Positions 16,171-25,782 are shown, counted from the stretch's first letter. The stretch: DNA of 55,319 nucleotides from Bacteroidales bacterium UBA4814 (GCA_002402465.1 DHFW01000031.1:1-55319), one strand, 5' to 3'. Numbers and translations are program-made. The notes: generated by a model not told the origin, from the letters alone.

Positions 16171-16366
16171 ATGCGCAGGGCACAGGGAAGTAAGTAGCGG
16201 TAGGAGGTAGCGGTAGTTATGGGCTAATACTCCCCCTTTGGAGGGGGGTGGGGGGAGGTCTTTTTAAAAAATGGTTCATTGTCCAGATTTTCAAAACCTT
16301 TAGCCATTGGGCAGCGAATAGATTTTTTTGAAAGGAAAATCGTAAGTTTACGTAAATGTTTGTCAT
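16171..16366. other. Repeat-containing intergenic gap
   Basis: About 200 bases without a gene. It holds AGTAGCGGTAGGAGGTAGCGGTAG words (16190-16218), the palindrome-like TCCCCCTTTGGAGGGGG element (16231-16259), and an AT-rich stretch before the antitoxin remnant. Confidence 0.6.
16231..16259. repeat. CCCCCTTTGGAGGGGG element, copy 1
   Basis: TCCCCCTTTGGAGGGGG followed by GTGGGGGGAGGT. A near-identical copy lies at 30903-30930, inside the his operon. The first part can fold as a hairpin. Confidence 0.75.
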
Positions 16367-16604
16367 ATGAATACCAGCGAATTACAAAAGAAATTGATTG
16401 AAAAAAATTAAAAAGACAAAAAATAACGGTCTTTTGGAGGAAGTCTATCGAATTCTTGAATCCGGATTCGGGGACTCAGAAACCTATACGCTCAGTGAAG
16501 AGCAGGAACTGGCTGTAGCTGAAGCCAGGGAGCAAATAAAAAGAGGAGAGTTTTTGACCGAAGATCAGGCAAACAATGAAGCTAGCCAATGGCTAAAAGA
16601 ATAA
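16367..16604 (+). pseudogene. Type II antitoxin, frameshifted in an A7 run
   Basis: ATG at 16367 opens MNTSELQKKLIEKN and stops after 14 codons. Removing one A from the A7 run at 16401-16407 would join it to the downstream frame (KIKKTKNNGLLEEVYRILES... to SQWLKE), giving a 78-residue protein. That length and the tail (EEQELAVAEAREQIKRGEFLTEDQ...SQWLKE) are typical of small antitoxins paired with RelE/ParE toxins. The downstream frame could also start from TTG 16398 (68 residues), but without the conserved N-terminus. Its end overlaps the start of a toxin remnant. Whether the shift is a mutation, an assembly error or slippage at A7 cannot be told from one sequence. Confidence 0.65.
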
Positions 16605-16680
16605 TTTGGTCGTTTCGCGCACAAAAGGACAGGAAACTGATCCTGGTTTCTGGATAAAGAAAACCCTTTTGCCTTTTTAT
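16589..16680 (+). pseudogene. RelE/ParE-type toxin remnant
   Basis: ATG at 16589 overlaps the antitoxin end and reads MAKRIIWSFRAQKDRKLIL, the start of RelE/ParE toxins. It stops at TAA 16655 after 22 codons. A one-base shift near 16646 restores FWIKK, the expected continuation (YWIKR-type), but that frame then runs into the 3' end of the minus-strand glycosyltransferase gene, so the other 70 or so toxin residues are gone. The toxin is therefore both frameshifted and truncated. Confidence 0.65.
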
Positions 16681-16682
16681 TT

Positions 16683-17813
16683 TCACTTTTTCAGGAAACC
16701 TGCATAAATCCCTTTGATCACATCTTCTTCCTTTTCCCAGTTGAGCTCTTTTGCCGCTTCAAGGCAGTTTGATTTCCAGCGGCTTAGTTGTTCAGGGTCG
16801 TTGAGCATTTCTTTTACACAATGGGCTATCTGAGCAGGATCGTGGTTTTTGGAAATTACACCCACCTGGTATTTTTTTACAATGCGGCGCAATTCAGGGA
16901 GGTCTGAAACCAGCACCGGGGTTCCAGCCATAATGTAATCGAAAAGTTTATTTGGCAGGCTGAACAGATAGTTGAGGCTGTCGGGCTTATCAAGCGAAAC
17001 GCCAATGGTGGAAACCGATGTGTATTGCATTAGTTTTTCGTATGGCATTTTTGGCAGGAACAAAACCCTGTCGCCCAGATTCTCACCATTGACTTGTTTT
17101 TTCAGTTGACCGATCACATTTCCGCTGCCAATGATCAGCAGCAAAGCGTTTTCAATACCGTATTCCGGCCGCATGGCCATGATCAGCTCTTCGGCACCAC
17201 GATCCACATTTATGCCGCTGCCCTGCAGCAAAATAATGTGCTTGTTTTCGGGCAAGTCCAGGTCTTTTCTTGAAAAGCTTTGATCAGGCTGCCGGTAACG
17301 TGGCACGTTTCGAACCACGTGCAGCTTTTTTCCAAATTCTTTTTCGTAAAGTTGGGCAATAGACTGATTGACTGTAATAATGGTTTTCTGCCTCGGGAAT
17401 AGCAATCTTTCCAAGCTTTTCCAAAACCAACGCCTCAAGGGCCTGTGGGCCACCTCGGGCGAGCCGGTAAAATATTCGTGGGTGTCGTAAACCAAAGGCT
17501 TTCGCCGGATTTTTGCCACCAGGTGTGCAGGTAGCAAAGTGTCGAGGTCGTTGGCTACCAATAAATCCGCTTTCGCGAAAAGCAAATAAAAAAACAGTTT
17601 CAGGTTAAACTCGGCGTAAAAAAGAAAGCCTTTGTGAAAAAGCAGCGGGTTTCGTTTTATGGCAGCCCATTCGGGTGCAAATGGAGGGCTATCCTTACGT
17701 TTTACGCCCACGATAAGCGGATCAAAACCCATGTTTTTTAGGGTCTGCGCCATTTTATTTACCCGCTGATCGGTAAATACATCGTTGGTAACGGTAAAGA
17801 TTACGCGTTTCAT
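16683..17813 (-). CDS. Glycosyltransferase, family 4-like
   Basis: 376 residues with a GT-B fold. The N-terminal half starts VIFTVTNDVFTDQRVNKMAQTLKNMGFDP and has VYDTHEYFTGSPE. The C-terminal half has a nucleotide-sugar-binding region with LLIIGSGNVIGQL and ...DYIMAGTPVLVSDLPELRRIV, which resembles the conserved C-terminal segment of GT4 enzymes. It probably transfers a sugar to a surface glycan or lipid from the cytoplasmic side. Donor and acceptor are unknown, and no other glycan genes are nearby. The start overlaps the stop of nhaC by 4 bases, so the two genes are translationally coupled, a curious pairing. Confidence 0.85.
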   Translation of the reverse strand: MKRVIFTVTNDVFTDQRVNKMAQTLKNMGFDPLIVGVKRKDSPPFAPEWAAIKRNPLLFHKGFLFYAEFNLKLFFYLLFAKADLLVANDLDTLLPAHLVAKIRRKPLVYDTHEYFTGSPEVAHRPLRRWFWKSLERLLFPRQKTIITVNQSIAQLYEKEFGKKLHVVRNVPRYRQPDQSFSRKDLDLPENKHIILLQGSGINVDRGAEELIMAMRPEYGIENALLLIIGSGNVIGQLKKQVNGENLGDRVLFLPKMPYEKLMQYTSVSTIGVSLDKPDSLNYLFSLPNKLFDYIMAGTPVLVSDLPELRRIVKKYQVGVISKNHDPAQIAHCVKEMLNDPEQLSRWKSNCLEAAKELNWEKEEDVIKGIYAGFLKK

Positions 17814-19276
17814 TCCACACTGGGGGCTTTTTCTTCACCTTTGGCATAACGCGCAATTTTTATGTTGAGATAGGCAAAGGTAATGGTCATAAACGGACTA
17901 ATGATATTGAAAAAGGCATAAGGCAGGAAGGTGAGGGTTGGTACGCCCAACACCGTGGCTTGGGTTGCTCCGCAGGTGTTCCACGGCACCAGCACCGAAG
18001 TCACCGTGCCGCTGTCCTCAAGGGTGCGGCTCAGCACTTGCGGCTTAAGGCCACGCTCGCGGTAGGTCTCAGCAAACATACGTCCCGGAACGACAATGCT
18101 CAGGTACTGGTCGCTGGCGGTAATGTTAAAAAAGATGCATGTGCCGGCCGTAGCTGCCACCAGCGATCCTGTGTTGTGCGCAAGCTTAATTACCGACTCG
18201 GTGATGCGTTGCAGCAGGCCGCTGCTTTCCATAATGCCGCCAAAAATCATGGCGCACATGATCAGCCAAACGGTATTGAGCATGCCACTCATACCGCCGG
18301 TCTCGAGCAGGCTGTTCACCATGGCATGGTCGGTAGTCACGCTGATGTCGGCATACATGGCTTTCATCACGGCTACGTATACTGCTTTAGGAAATTGCCC
18401 GTAGATTTCGCTTACTTGTTCGATGATATGGGGCTGAAAAATCAGGGCAAACAATGCACCGGCCAGGGTTCCGATAAGAAGGGCTGGCAAGGCTGGCACT
18501 TTTCTTACAATCAAGGTAATCACAAGGGCAGGTACCAGAAAAAGCCAGGGCGATACAAAAAAGGTATTGTCAATGGCATTGAGTACCGGAGCAATATCAT
18601 CTATTTGACCGCCTTGCGACCTGCTCAAGCCTATTATAGTAAATATGATGAGGGTGATGCCAATGGAGGGACCGGTGGTCCAGGCCATATAGCGGATATG
18701 TGTAAAAAGGTCGGTACCGGCCATGGCTGGGGCCAGGTTGGTGGTATCAGAAAGGGGCGACATCTTATCCCCAAAGTATGCACCAGAGATAATGGCCCCG
18801 CCAATCAGCCCGTCGGGTAAACCCAATGCTCTGCCAATACCCAGGAGGGCAACACCTATGGTGGCAACCGTACTCCAACTGCTGCCAGTAGCCAGCGACA
18901 CAATGGCACAGACTACACTGGCTGCCACCAGGAATATGGTGGGATTCAGAATTTTCAAACCATAATAAATCATCGAAGGTACAATGCCACTAAGCAACCA
19001 GGTACCTGCCAGTGCGCCAATCAGCAGTAAAATTAGTATCGACGACATGGCCGAGCCAATGCTCTTAACAATTCCTTTGAGCAGGTGGTCCCACTTAAAG
19101 CCCAGGCGCATGGCCACCATAGCAGCTACCGAAGCTGAGAGGATCAGCACGATCTGGTTGGAACCCGATAGCGAATCATCGCCAAAAATGAAAACATTAA
19201 TAGAGATTAGTGCTGTAAGGAAAATGACCGGTATGAGCGCCTCGAAAAGTTTAGGCCGACGTTTTGCCTTTACCAT
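17810..19276 (-). CDS. nhaC: Na+/H+ antiporter NhaC family
   Basis: 488 residues, about 12 membrane segments. The signature GAYFGDKMSPLSDTTNLAPAMAG in the middle, SLATGSSWSTVATIGVAL before it and VLVPWNTCGATQATVLGV near the C-terminus are standard for NhaC. It exchanges cytoplasmic sodium for external protons, which fits with a sodium- or proton-pumping Rnf complex in the same cell. The start at ATG 19276 gives a short basic N-terminus (MVKAKRRPK). First gene of a pair with the glycosyltransferase. Confidence 0.94.
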   Translation of the reverse strand: MVKAKRRPKLFEALIPVIFLTALISINVFIFGDDSLSGSNQIVLILSASVAAMVAMRLGFKWDHLLKGIVKSIGSAMSSILILLLIGALAGTWLLSGIVPSMIYYGLKILNPTIFLVAASVVCAIVSLATGSSWSTVATIGVALLGIGRALGLPDGLIGGAIISGAYFGDKMSPLSDTTNLAPAMAGTDLFTHIRYMAWTTGPSIGITLIIFTIIGLSRSQGGQIDDIAPVLNAIDNTFFVSPWLFLVPALVITLIVRKVPALPALLIGTLAGALFALIFQPHIIEQVSEIYGQFPKAVYVAVMKAMYADISVTTDHAMVNSLLETGGMSGMLNTVWLIMCAMIFGGIMESSGLLQRITESVIKLAHNTGSLVAATAGTCIFFNITASDQYLSIVVPGRMFAETYRERGLKPQVLSRTLEDSGTVTSVLVPWNTCGATQATVLGVPTLTFLPYAFFNIISPFMTITFAYLNIKIARYAKGEEKAPSVE

Positions 19277-19371
19277 AGGGATAGTTTTTGGTTTTGCAGG
19301 CTGCTTGCAAAGAGGCGTAAAGTAACGGGATTTTTTTTAAATGGACAAATAAATGTAAGGCTTATGGCTGC

Positions 19372-20382
19372 TTAAAGACCCCGGTGTTTTACACCCTTTC
19401 GAAAATAGTTTTCAAGGGCTGCTTCGTTGGCAAAAGGCCGCTGCAATTCATTTTCAATAAGCACTTCGTAATCCAAAATCGTCCTGGTTTTTTTTATCCT
19501 GGAAAACACTTCCGTACCATTTTCAAAAACGCCTGATAAATAATACCAAACGGCTTTCATAGAGCCCAGCAGGCGTGCCTGGTTAACAGCTACCCGGCGG
19601 CCGCCCTCCAGCAACTCCTGGTGAAATGCGTATAGTTTTCGCCGCTTTTCGGCTTCCGAAATGAAAACTCCCCTGATCTCCATGGCCAGGAAAGGATTGA
19701 TGAGAGCGCCGCGACCCAGCATCCAGGTATTTACCTGAGGAAAAAGATCCTGCATTTCGCGCAAACGCGCCAAATGATATATATCGCCGTTGTAAGCTAC
19801 CGGGTTTTTTGAAACCGAAAGACAATCCTTAAAACCTTCGAGGTTTACCTCTCCGCTGTAAATCTGGGTGCCAATGCGCGCATGTATAATCAGCAAGTGA
19901 ATGGGGTATTGGTTTAAAACTTCCAGCACCTTTAAAATTTCACCGTGTTTATAATAGCCAAGGCGGGTTTTTATGGAAAGCTTAATGGGAAACTCCTTGA
20001 ATACATCATTCAGAATTCTATCAAGCTCTTCGGGGTAGGGTAGCATGCCGCAGCCCCGTTTTTTATTTGCAATGCGCGAAAAGGGACAACCCAGGTTCCA
20101 GTTGATGTGATCGTATCCGTGTTGCTGAAAGGTTTTCCCGAAAAGGATAATCTCGCGGGCGTCGGTGCTGATAAACTGCGGAACCGTAGGTGCCAGGTTT
20201 TCTTCAAGAGGAACGACATCATGGAGCTTGGAGGGGTTAATGCGCTCCTGGCCCACACCCGAAATAAAGGGTGCATACATGGCATCGTATCCGCCAAAAT
20301 GGCGGGCAAGGGCATTGCGGTATCGCTTGTCTGTAAGGCCTTTGAAGGGTGCGAAAAGGATTTCGGGCTGCTGCATCTGCAT
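19372..20382 (-). CDS. tRNA-dihydrouridine synthase (Dus family)
   Basis: 336 residues, FMN-dependent TIM barrel. Opens with ILFAPFKGLTDKRYRNAL, the Dus FMN-binding start (APM.G.TD in most). Catalytic C99 is in NWNLGCPFSRIANKKRGCG, where it protonates the uridine. SIKTRLGYYK and HARI follow, then VAYNGDIYHLARL (the NGDI motif) and GRGALINPFL. It reduces specific uridines in tRNA with NADPH. The subgroup (DusA, B or C) is not resolved; the sequence is divergent, as Bacteroidota paralogues often are. Monocistronic. Confidence 0.9.
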   Translation of the reverse strand: MQMQQPEILFAPFKGLTDKRYRNALARHFGGYDAMYAPFISGVGQERINPSKLHDVVPLEENLAPTVPQFISTDAREIILFGKTFQQHGYDHINWNLGCPFSRIANKKRGCGMLPYPEELDRILNDVFKEFPIKLSIKTRLGYYKHGEILKVLEVLNQYPIHLLIIHARIGTQIYSGEVNLEGFKDCLSVSKNPVAYNGDIYHLARLREMQDLFPQVNTWMLGRGALINPFLAMEIRGVFISEAEKRRKLYAFHQELLEGGRRVAVNQARLLGSMKAVWYYLSGVFENGTEVFSRIKKTRTILDYEVLIENELQRPFANEAALENYFRKGVKHRGL

Positions 20383-20509
20383 TTAAAAATTGTCTGGCAA
20401 AGATAACATTGAATTGAAGACCGATCAGGCTTTGTGGCAGGGAATAAAATCAATGGTCCTTTCAGGGTTTTTATTTACATTTATTTCCTGATTTTGAAAA
20501 CCCTTACCA

Positions 20510-21952
20510 ATGGATATCAACCAACGGATTGAAAAAGATTCCCTGGGGCAGGTAGGATTGCCGGTCGAAGCCCTATACGGCATCAATGCTTGGCGGGCAG
20601 TGCTGAACTTTCCTGACCACACGCCCTTTCTCAAGGAATGGTACCAGGCCATGGGGCTTGTTAAGCTTGCCTGCTATCGTACAGTTATATCTTTCAAGAA
20701 TGCTGCTGCAGGAAAATACCCCGAGGCTAAAATGCCTGAGGCGCTGGAGATTGACTGGGAACCCCTTTGCGAGTCGGCAGCAGAAGTATCGGCCGGGAAG
20801 TATTTCGAGTACTTCATAGTGCCAGCCATACAAGGCGGGGCAGGTACATCGATCAACATGAACCTGAACGAGATCATTGCCAACGCCAGCTTGCAAAAAA
20901 TTGGTCAAGCCCCCGGAGCTTACGAAGTAATTGATCCATTTGAGCATGCCAATATTTTTCAGAGCACCAACGATGTGGTGCCAACCGCCCTTAAACTGGC
21001 TGTAATGCAGTTGCTTTCAAAACTGGAAGAAGGGATCAATCTTTTACGCAGCGGCATTGAAACGCATGAAACGAAGCACCGCAGCGATTTGAGAATTGCA
21101 TACACACAGATGCAGGAGGCCGTACCTTCTTCGTTCGGCATGCTTTTCAGTGCCTGGAACGATGCGCTTTCGCGCGACTGGTGGCGGGTGTCGAAATGTT
21201 TTGAACGCATCAAGGTGGTGAATCTTGGCGGGGGCGCCGCTGGCACAGGCATTGCCATACCCAGATTTTTCGTTATGGAAGTGGTGTCCCAACTTCAGAA
21301 ACTGACCAACCTGCCCATCACCCGCAGCGAGAACCTGAGCGACACCACCCAAAACCTGGATGCACTGGTGGAAGTGCATGCCATACTTAAAGCCCATGCC
21401 GTAAACCTGGAAAAGATCGCTTCAGATATCCGCATACTATCTTCTGATTTGAGTGGCCAGAAAGAACTTCACATTCCGCAGCGTCAAACCGGCAGCAGTA
21501 TTATGCCCGGCAAGGTGAATCCTGTTATTGCTGAGTTTGTGATCAGCACCGCCCATAAGGTTTACAGTAATGATATGCTGATTTCCGGACTCGGCGCCCA
21601 GGGAAGTCTTGACCTGAACCCTTATTTGCCAACCATTGGGCATGCCATCCTGGACAGCCTGAAACTGCTCATTGCTGCCGGCGAAACCTTCAGGAAGAAC
21701 CTGGTGGATGGCATGCAGGTTGAATCGGGCAAGGCGCTTAAAAAGCTTATGCAAAGTCCTTCAATTACCACGGCCCTGGTACCTTATATCGGATATCACA
21801 AAGCCGGCGAAATGGCTGAACTGATGAAGAAAAAGGGGCTTTCAATTACCGAAGCCAATCAGGAGTTGAAGATGGTCGAGCAGAAGAAACTGGAAGAAAT
21901 CCTGAAACCCGAGAACTTACTGAAACTCGGTTATTCGCTCAGCGATCTGTAA
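20510..21952 (+). CDS. aspA: Aspartate ammonia-lyase/fumarase superfamily enzyme
   Basis: 480 residues. Signature GSSIMPGKVN at 328-337, the mobile catalytic loop of the superfamily whose Ser acts as base. GGAGTSINMN at 109-118 and STNDVVPTALK at 152 are the other two conserved regions. The opening (RIEKDSLGQVGLPVEALYGINAWRAVLNFP) resembles aspartases more than fumarases. It would convert L-aspartate to fumarate and ammonia, feeding fumarate respiration in an anaerobe. Aspartase and class II fumarase are difficult to separate by eye, hence a moderate gene-name confidence. Ends in a hairpin terminator. Confidence 0.85.
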   Translation: MDINQRIEKDSLGQVGLPVEALYGINAWRAVLNFPDHTPFLKEWYQAMGLVKLACYRTVISFKNAAAGKYPEAKMPEALEIDWEPLCESAAEVSAGKYFEYFIVPAIQGGAGTSINMNLNEIIANASLQKIGQAPGAYEVIDPFEHANIFQSTNDVVPTALKLAVMQLLSKLEEGINLLRSGIETHETKHRSDLRIAYTQMQEAVPSSFGMLFSAWNDALSRDWWRVSKCFERIKVVNLGGGAAGTGIAIPRFFVMEVVSQLQKLTNLPITRSENLSDTTQNLDALVEVHAILKAHAVNLEKIASDIRILSSDLSGQKELHIPQRQTGSSIMPGKVNPVIAEFVISTAHKVYSNDMLISGLGAQGSLDLNPYLPTIGHAILDSLKLLIAAGETFRKNLVDGMQVESGKALKKLMQSPSITTALVPYIGYHKAGEMAELMKKKGLSITEANQELKMVEQKKLEEILKPENLLKLGYSLSDL

Positions 21953-21970
21953 GGCTTAATTTTTTTTAAG

Positions 21971-22016
21971 GGTTAAACCAATTAGTCTGTAAATGGTCTA
22001 ACCTAATATTTTTTTG
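21971..22016 (+). terminator. Terminator of the aspartase gene
   Basis: GGTTAAACCA (21971-21980) and TGGTCTAACC (21994-22003) form a 10-bp stem with one mismatch, followed by TAATATTTTTTTG. Confidence 0.65.
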
Positions 22017-22072
22017 TAAGATTACCACGAAATTTGAATTACTCCTTTCAATTATACCCTAAAAACCGACCC

Positions 22073-24643
22073 ATGAAGTATCTGTTAACCAGTATTTTGT
22101 CAGTCATTTTTTTCTTGTCATCTTTAAGTTCCTTTTCAGGGAAACCCTTGTCCTACTACCTCCCGGAACAAGCCTACAATGAGAAATACCCCACGCCCGA
22201 ATCATTTTTTGGCTTTCAGATAGGGGAGTGGCACTTGCATCACGGGCCACTTCTTCAGTATATGGAGCTTCTGGCCGGGCTTTCTGACCGGGCCATAATT
22301 TATGAGTATGCCCGCTCCCACGAGCAGCGGCCGCTGGTGCACATGATTATTACCTCGCCCGAAAACCACAGAAACCTGGAGCAGATACGTCAGCAGCATC
22401 TTTTGCTTGCCGACCCGGCGCAATCAAATGGACTGGACATAAACAATATGCCCGTGGTGGTACGACTGGGCTACGGGGTGCATGGCAACGAGCCCAGCGC
22501 CCACAACGCGGCCCCCCTGGTGGCTTATTATCTGCTGGCATCGAACAGCCCGGAAGTGCTGCAAATGCTCGACAATATGATAATCATTATTGATCCTTCA
22601 CTGAATCCCGACGGTCAGGACCGCTTTGCCAGCTGGGTGAACCGCCACCGCAGCCGCATTCTGAATCCCGATCCTGCAGGCCGTGAGTTTTCCGATGTTT
22701 GGCCCGGCTCGCGCACCAACCATTACTGGTTCGACCTGAACCGCGACTGGCTGCCGGTGCAGCAACCCGAAAGCCAGGGGCGCATAAAGGAATACCACCG
22801 ATGGCTGCCCAATATAAACACCGACCATCATGAATTTGGAGCCAACTCTACCTTCTACTTTCAGCCTGGTGTGCCTTCAAGAGGCAATCCGCTTACCCCA
22901 AAGCGTACCGATGAGCTCACCATGGAGGTTGCACGCTATCATGCGCGTGCTTTCGACAAAGTTGGCCAGCTATATTATACCGAGGAAGATTTTGATGACT
23001 ATTACTACGGCAAGGGATCGTCGTATCCTGATGTGCATGGCAGTATTGGTATCCTTTTCGAGCAGGCGGGCACTAAAGGCCACCGCATGGAAACCGTTCA
23101 CGGTGTGGTCGATTTCTCAGAAACGGTCCGCAACCAGGTGCTGGTATCCTTTTCTTCGCTGGAGGCCGCATTTGATATGCGCCTGACCTTGCTCGACCAC
23201 CTGCGCTGGTTTTATCGCACCGGGATGGAAGAAGCCCGCAAGCTACCCCTGCAGGCATGGGTGTTTGGCGATACATATGATCAGGGTCGCAACCGCCACT
23301 TTCTCGAAATCCTTCACACCCACAATATTCAAATTTATAACCTGAAAGAAACTCTGAAACTGGGCGAGCAGGAGTTTAAGCCGGGTTCTTCATGGCTGGT
23401 GCCGCTCGATCAACCCCAGTCGCGCCTGCTGCGAAGCCTCTTCGAAACGATTAAGGAATTTGAAGACAGCCTTTTTTACGATGTGTCGACCTGGACACTT
23501 CCGCTGGCATTTAATCTCCCTTTCGGGGAAATAGCCTCAGCCAGGCAGTTGTCGGCTGTCAGGGGCGACCTGCTCACCAAGATTCATGAACCCGCCGGAT
23601 CGGTAGAAGGCGGAAACAGCAACTATGCCTATGTTTTTTCCTGGGACGACTATTATGCGCCCAAAGCATTGTATTTTCTGCAGCAGCATGGCCTCAGAAC
23701 ACGGGTGGCCACACAACCCTTTTCCATGAAAATGGGAAATGAAGAAAGGGAATTTGGCTATGGAAGTATCCTGGTTCCTGTGCAAATGCAGGATGCAGAC
23801 CCTGCCAGGGTATTTGAACTGATGCAGCAGGCAACAAAACTCGCGGGCATCAAAGCCTTTGCTATTGAAACCAGCCTTTCATCGCAAGGTACCAACCTGG
23901 GCAGCAGCGCCTTAATGACCCTAAGAAAACCTGAAATACTTATGCTGGTAGGGCAAGGCACCAATAGCCGTGAAGCCGGCGAGATTTGGCATTTGCTCGA
24001 TCAGCGCTTCGACATGCCGGTGAGCATGGTGGAGGTGGGTCGTTTCAACAACCTCGATCTGTCGCGTTACAATACTATTGTATTGGTGTCGGGTTCTTAC
24101 GGCGAAATCAGCCAGGTAGGAAGGGAATCGTTAGACCGCTGGCTGCGAAACGGAGGCACCCTGATTGCTTTGGGTAATGCCAACAACTGGTTGGAGCGCA
24201 GTGGTCTGGCAAAAATTGATTTTGTGAAGGTGCCCGAAATTACCGACCCTGTCATGCTGCCTTATGCCGACCGCAGCCGCCATCTGGGCGCCCGCCGAAA
24301 TCCTGGCAGCATTTTTAGCGCTAAGCTCGACATTACCCATCCTATTGGATTTGGCATGCGCAACGAAACCATTCCGGTGTTCATCTCAGGAAATACTTTC
24401 GCAAAGCCCGACAGCAGCGCTTTTGCCAATCCGCTTATATTTCCCGAAAATAACCTGATGAGCGGTTATATTTTTGAACCCTACCGGCCCATGATCGAAA
24501 ACTCGGCTGGCATCCTGATCAATAGCAGGGGCCGCGGAACCATCATTTCTTTCCTGGACAATCCCAACACCCGGGGCTTCTGGTTTGGCACCAACCGCCT
24601 CTTTATGAATGCTTTGTTTTTTGGGCCGATTATTAGGCGCTAA
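22073..24643 (+). CDS. Secreted M14-family zinc carboxypeptidase
   Basis: 856 residues from ATG 22073, which gives a clean signal peptide (MKYLLTSILSVIFFLSSLSSFSG); a TTG at 22034 would bury it. The zinc site is visible as H137 and E140 in GYGVHGNEPSAHN, with the third ligand in the NTDHHEFG segment near 251. A candidate catalytic Glu is in GILFEQAGTKGH near 330. After the roughly 370-residue peptidase domain, the C-terminal half is of the GATase1-like type often fused to M14 in Bacteroidota (VLVSGSYGEIS, LRNGGTLIALGNANNWL). It probably trims peptides in the periplasm or outside the cell. No T9SS tail is present. Transcribed alone. Confidence 0.9.
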   Translation: MKYLLTSILSVIFFLSSLSSFSGKPLSYYLPEQAYNEKYPTPESFFGFQIGEWHLHHGPLLQYMELLAGLSDRAIIYEYARSHEQRPLVHMIITSPENHRNLEQIRQQHLLLADPAQSNGLDINNMPVVVRLGYGVHGNEPSAHNAAPLVAYYLLASNSPEVLQMLDNMIIIIDPSLNPDGQDRFASWVNRHRSRILNPDPAGREFSDVWPGSRTNHYWFDLNRDWLPVQQPESQGRIKEYHRWLPNINTDHHEFGANSTFYFQPGVPSRGNPLTPKRTDELTMEVARYHARAFDKVGQLYYTEEDFDDYYYGKGSSYPDVHGSIGILFEQAGTKGHRMETVHGVVDFSETVRNQVLVSFSSLEAAFDMRLTLLDHLRWFYRTGMEEARKLPLQAWVFGDTYDQGRNRHFLEILHTHNIQIYNLKETLKLGEQEFKPGSSWLVPLDQPQSRLLRSLFETIKEFEDSLFYDVSTWTLPLAFNLPFGEIASARQLSAVRGDLLTKIHEPAGSVEGGNSNYAYVFSWDDYYAPKALYFLQQHGLRTRVATQPFSMKMGNEEREFGYGSILVPVQMQDADPARVFELMQQATKLAGIKAFAIETSLSSQGTNLGSSALMTLRKPEILMLVGQGTNSREAGEIWHLLDQRFDMPVSMVEVGRFNNLDLSRYNTIVLVSGSYGEISQVGRESLDRWLRNGGTLIALGNANNWLERSGLAKIDFVKVPEITDPVMLPYADRSRHLGARRNPGSIFSAKLDITHPIGFGMRNETIPVFISGNTFAKPDSSAFANPLIFPENNLMSGYIFEPYRPMIENSAGILINSRGRGTIISFLDNPNTRGFWFGTNRLFMNALFFGPIIRR

Positions 24644-24662
24644 TCAGTTAAGAGCTGCTGCA

Positions 24663-25679
24663 TTAAGGGTTCTCCACCTGGCCGTCAGAATATTTGGCAA
24701 AGCGGCCAGTGTCGTGTCCGTGCACATTGTCGTAGCGCGGCCATGGCCAGCCGCCAAACTGGGTGCGCCTGAAATCGCTGAATGCCTGGTGTATCTCCTC
24801 CTGGGTATTCATGACAAAAGGCCCGTACTGCGCCACTGGCTCTGCAATGGGCTTGGCCTGCAATAGTAGCATTCGGCATTCCAGTTTTCCGGCGCCAATG
24901 ATAATATCCATATCGCCCAGCAGTTCTGCTGACTGGTAGTTGCCTACCTCAATGCCGGCAATATCAATTTGGTCGCCCAGGTAAAAGTACAGGGTACGTT
25001 CCACCTCGGGTTCTGCAGCAGGCAAGGTCCATTTGGCACCGGGCTCCATTTTGATGAGCCAAATGGCCACCTCGTTTTCGGACCTGGCAGCGTATGAATC
25101 GGGTGCAGGGGAAGGTGCTGTATATTGATCCAGCTTCCCGGCAATCAAAGTCACCTCAGTGGCTTTCCCTTGGTTGTCTTTCTGGATTACTTTTGGAATA
25201 TCTTCATTCCATAGCATTTTGAAATGTGGTGGAACAAATTTGTCTTTTGCCGGAAGATTAATCCATATCTGGAACAGCTCCAATGGATTGCCCATTTCTT
25301 TGTTTAGCAGCGGAAACATTTCGCTGTGCTGCAGTCCGCTTCCGGCGGTCATCCATTGCACATCGCCGAAGCCATAGCGGCCGGCAGCACCGTGCGAGTC
25401 GCTGTGGTCCACAAAGCCTTCAAGTACCAGGGTTACTGTTTCAAAGCCCCGGTGGGGGTGCGCCGGGAAGCCCGGAATGGTTTCGCCATGATACATGCGC
25501 CAGCCATCCTTTATGGTGAAGTCCTGACCCAGGTTGCGGCCCACCAGCGAGGCATCAGGCCCAAAATAATCATTGGCCCGGGGATAGTCGTCTTTATGAT
25601 GCACGCAGAAAAGGAAGGGGTCGCGGGTATCCCACATAAAACCCAGGGGTTTAATGTTGATGATGGCTTTGTTGTACAT
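24663..25679 (-). CDS. Pirin family protein
   Basis: 338 residues, two cupin domains. The metal site is complete: H74 and H76 in AHPHRGFETVT, and H118 and E120 in SGLQHSEMFP. The N-terminal cupin also has FGDVQWMTAGSG, and the C-terminal one ends in GPFVMNTQEEIHQAFSDF. Bacterial pirins include quercetin 2,3-dioxygenases and proteins of unknown role; no substrate can be assigned here. It is convergent with the M14 gene, with only 19 bases between them. Confidence 0.92.
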   Translation of the reverse strand: MYNKAIINIKPLGFMWDTRDPFLFCVHHKDDYPRANDYFGPDASLVGRNLGQDFTIKDGWRMYHGETIPGFPAHPHRGFETVTLVLEGFVDHSDSHGAAGRYGFGDVQWMTAGSGLQHSEMFPLLNKEMGNPLELFQIWINLPAKDKFVPPHFKMLWNEDIPKVIQKDNQGKATEVTLIAGKLDQYTAPSPAPDSYAARSENEVAIWLIKMEPGAKWTLPAAEPEVERTLYFYLGDQIDIAGIEVGNYQSAELLGDMDIIIGAGKLECRMLLLQAKPIAEPVAQYGPFVMNTQEEIHQAFSDFRRTQFGGWPWPRYDNVHGHDTGRFAKYSDGQVENP

Positions 25680-25782
25680 AACGTTGGTTTTAGGGTTGGT
25701 TTGGCTAAATGTAAGAAAAACAAGCGTTCATGACAAAGTTTGAATCCGTAAAATTCTTTGATCAGCAAAATCTTAAACTAAC

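Noticed and set aside
22034..22072. Upstream TTG start for the M14 peptidase
   Set aside because: It would place 13 extra residues before a normal signal peptide. The same reasoning rejects TTG starts at 26350, 28987 and 40439.
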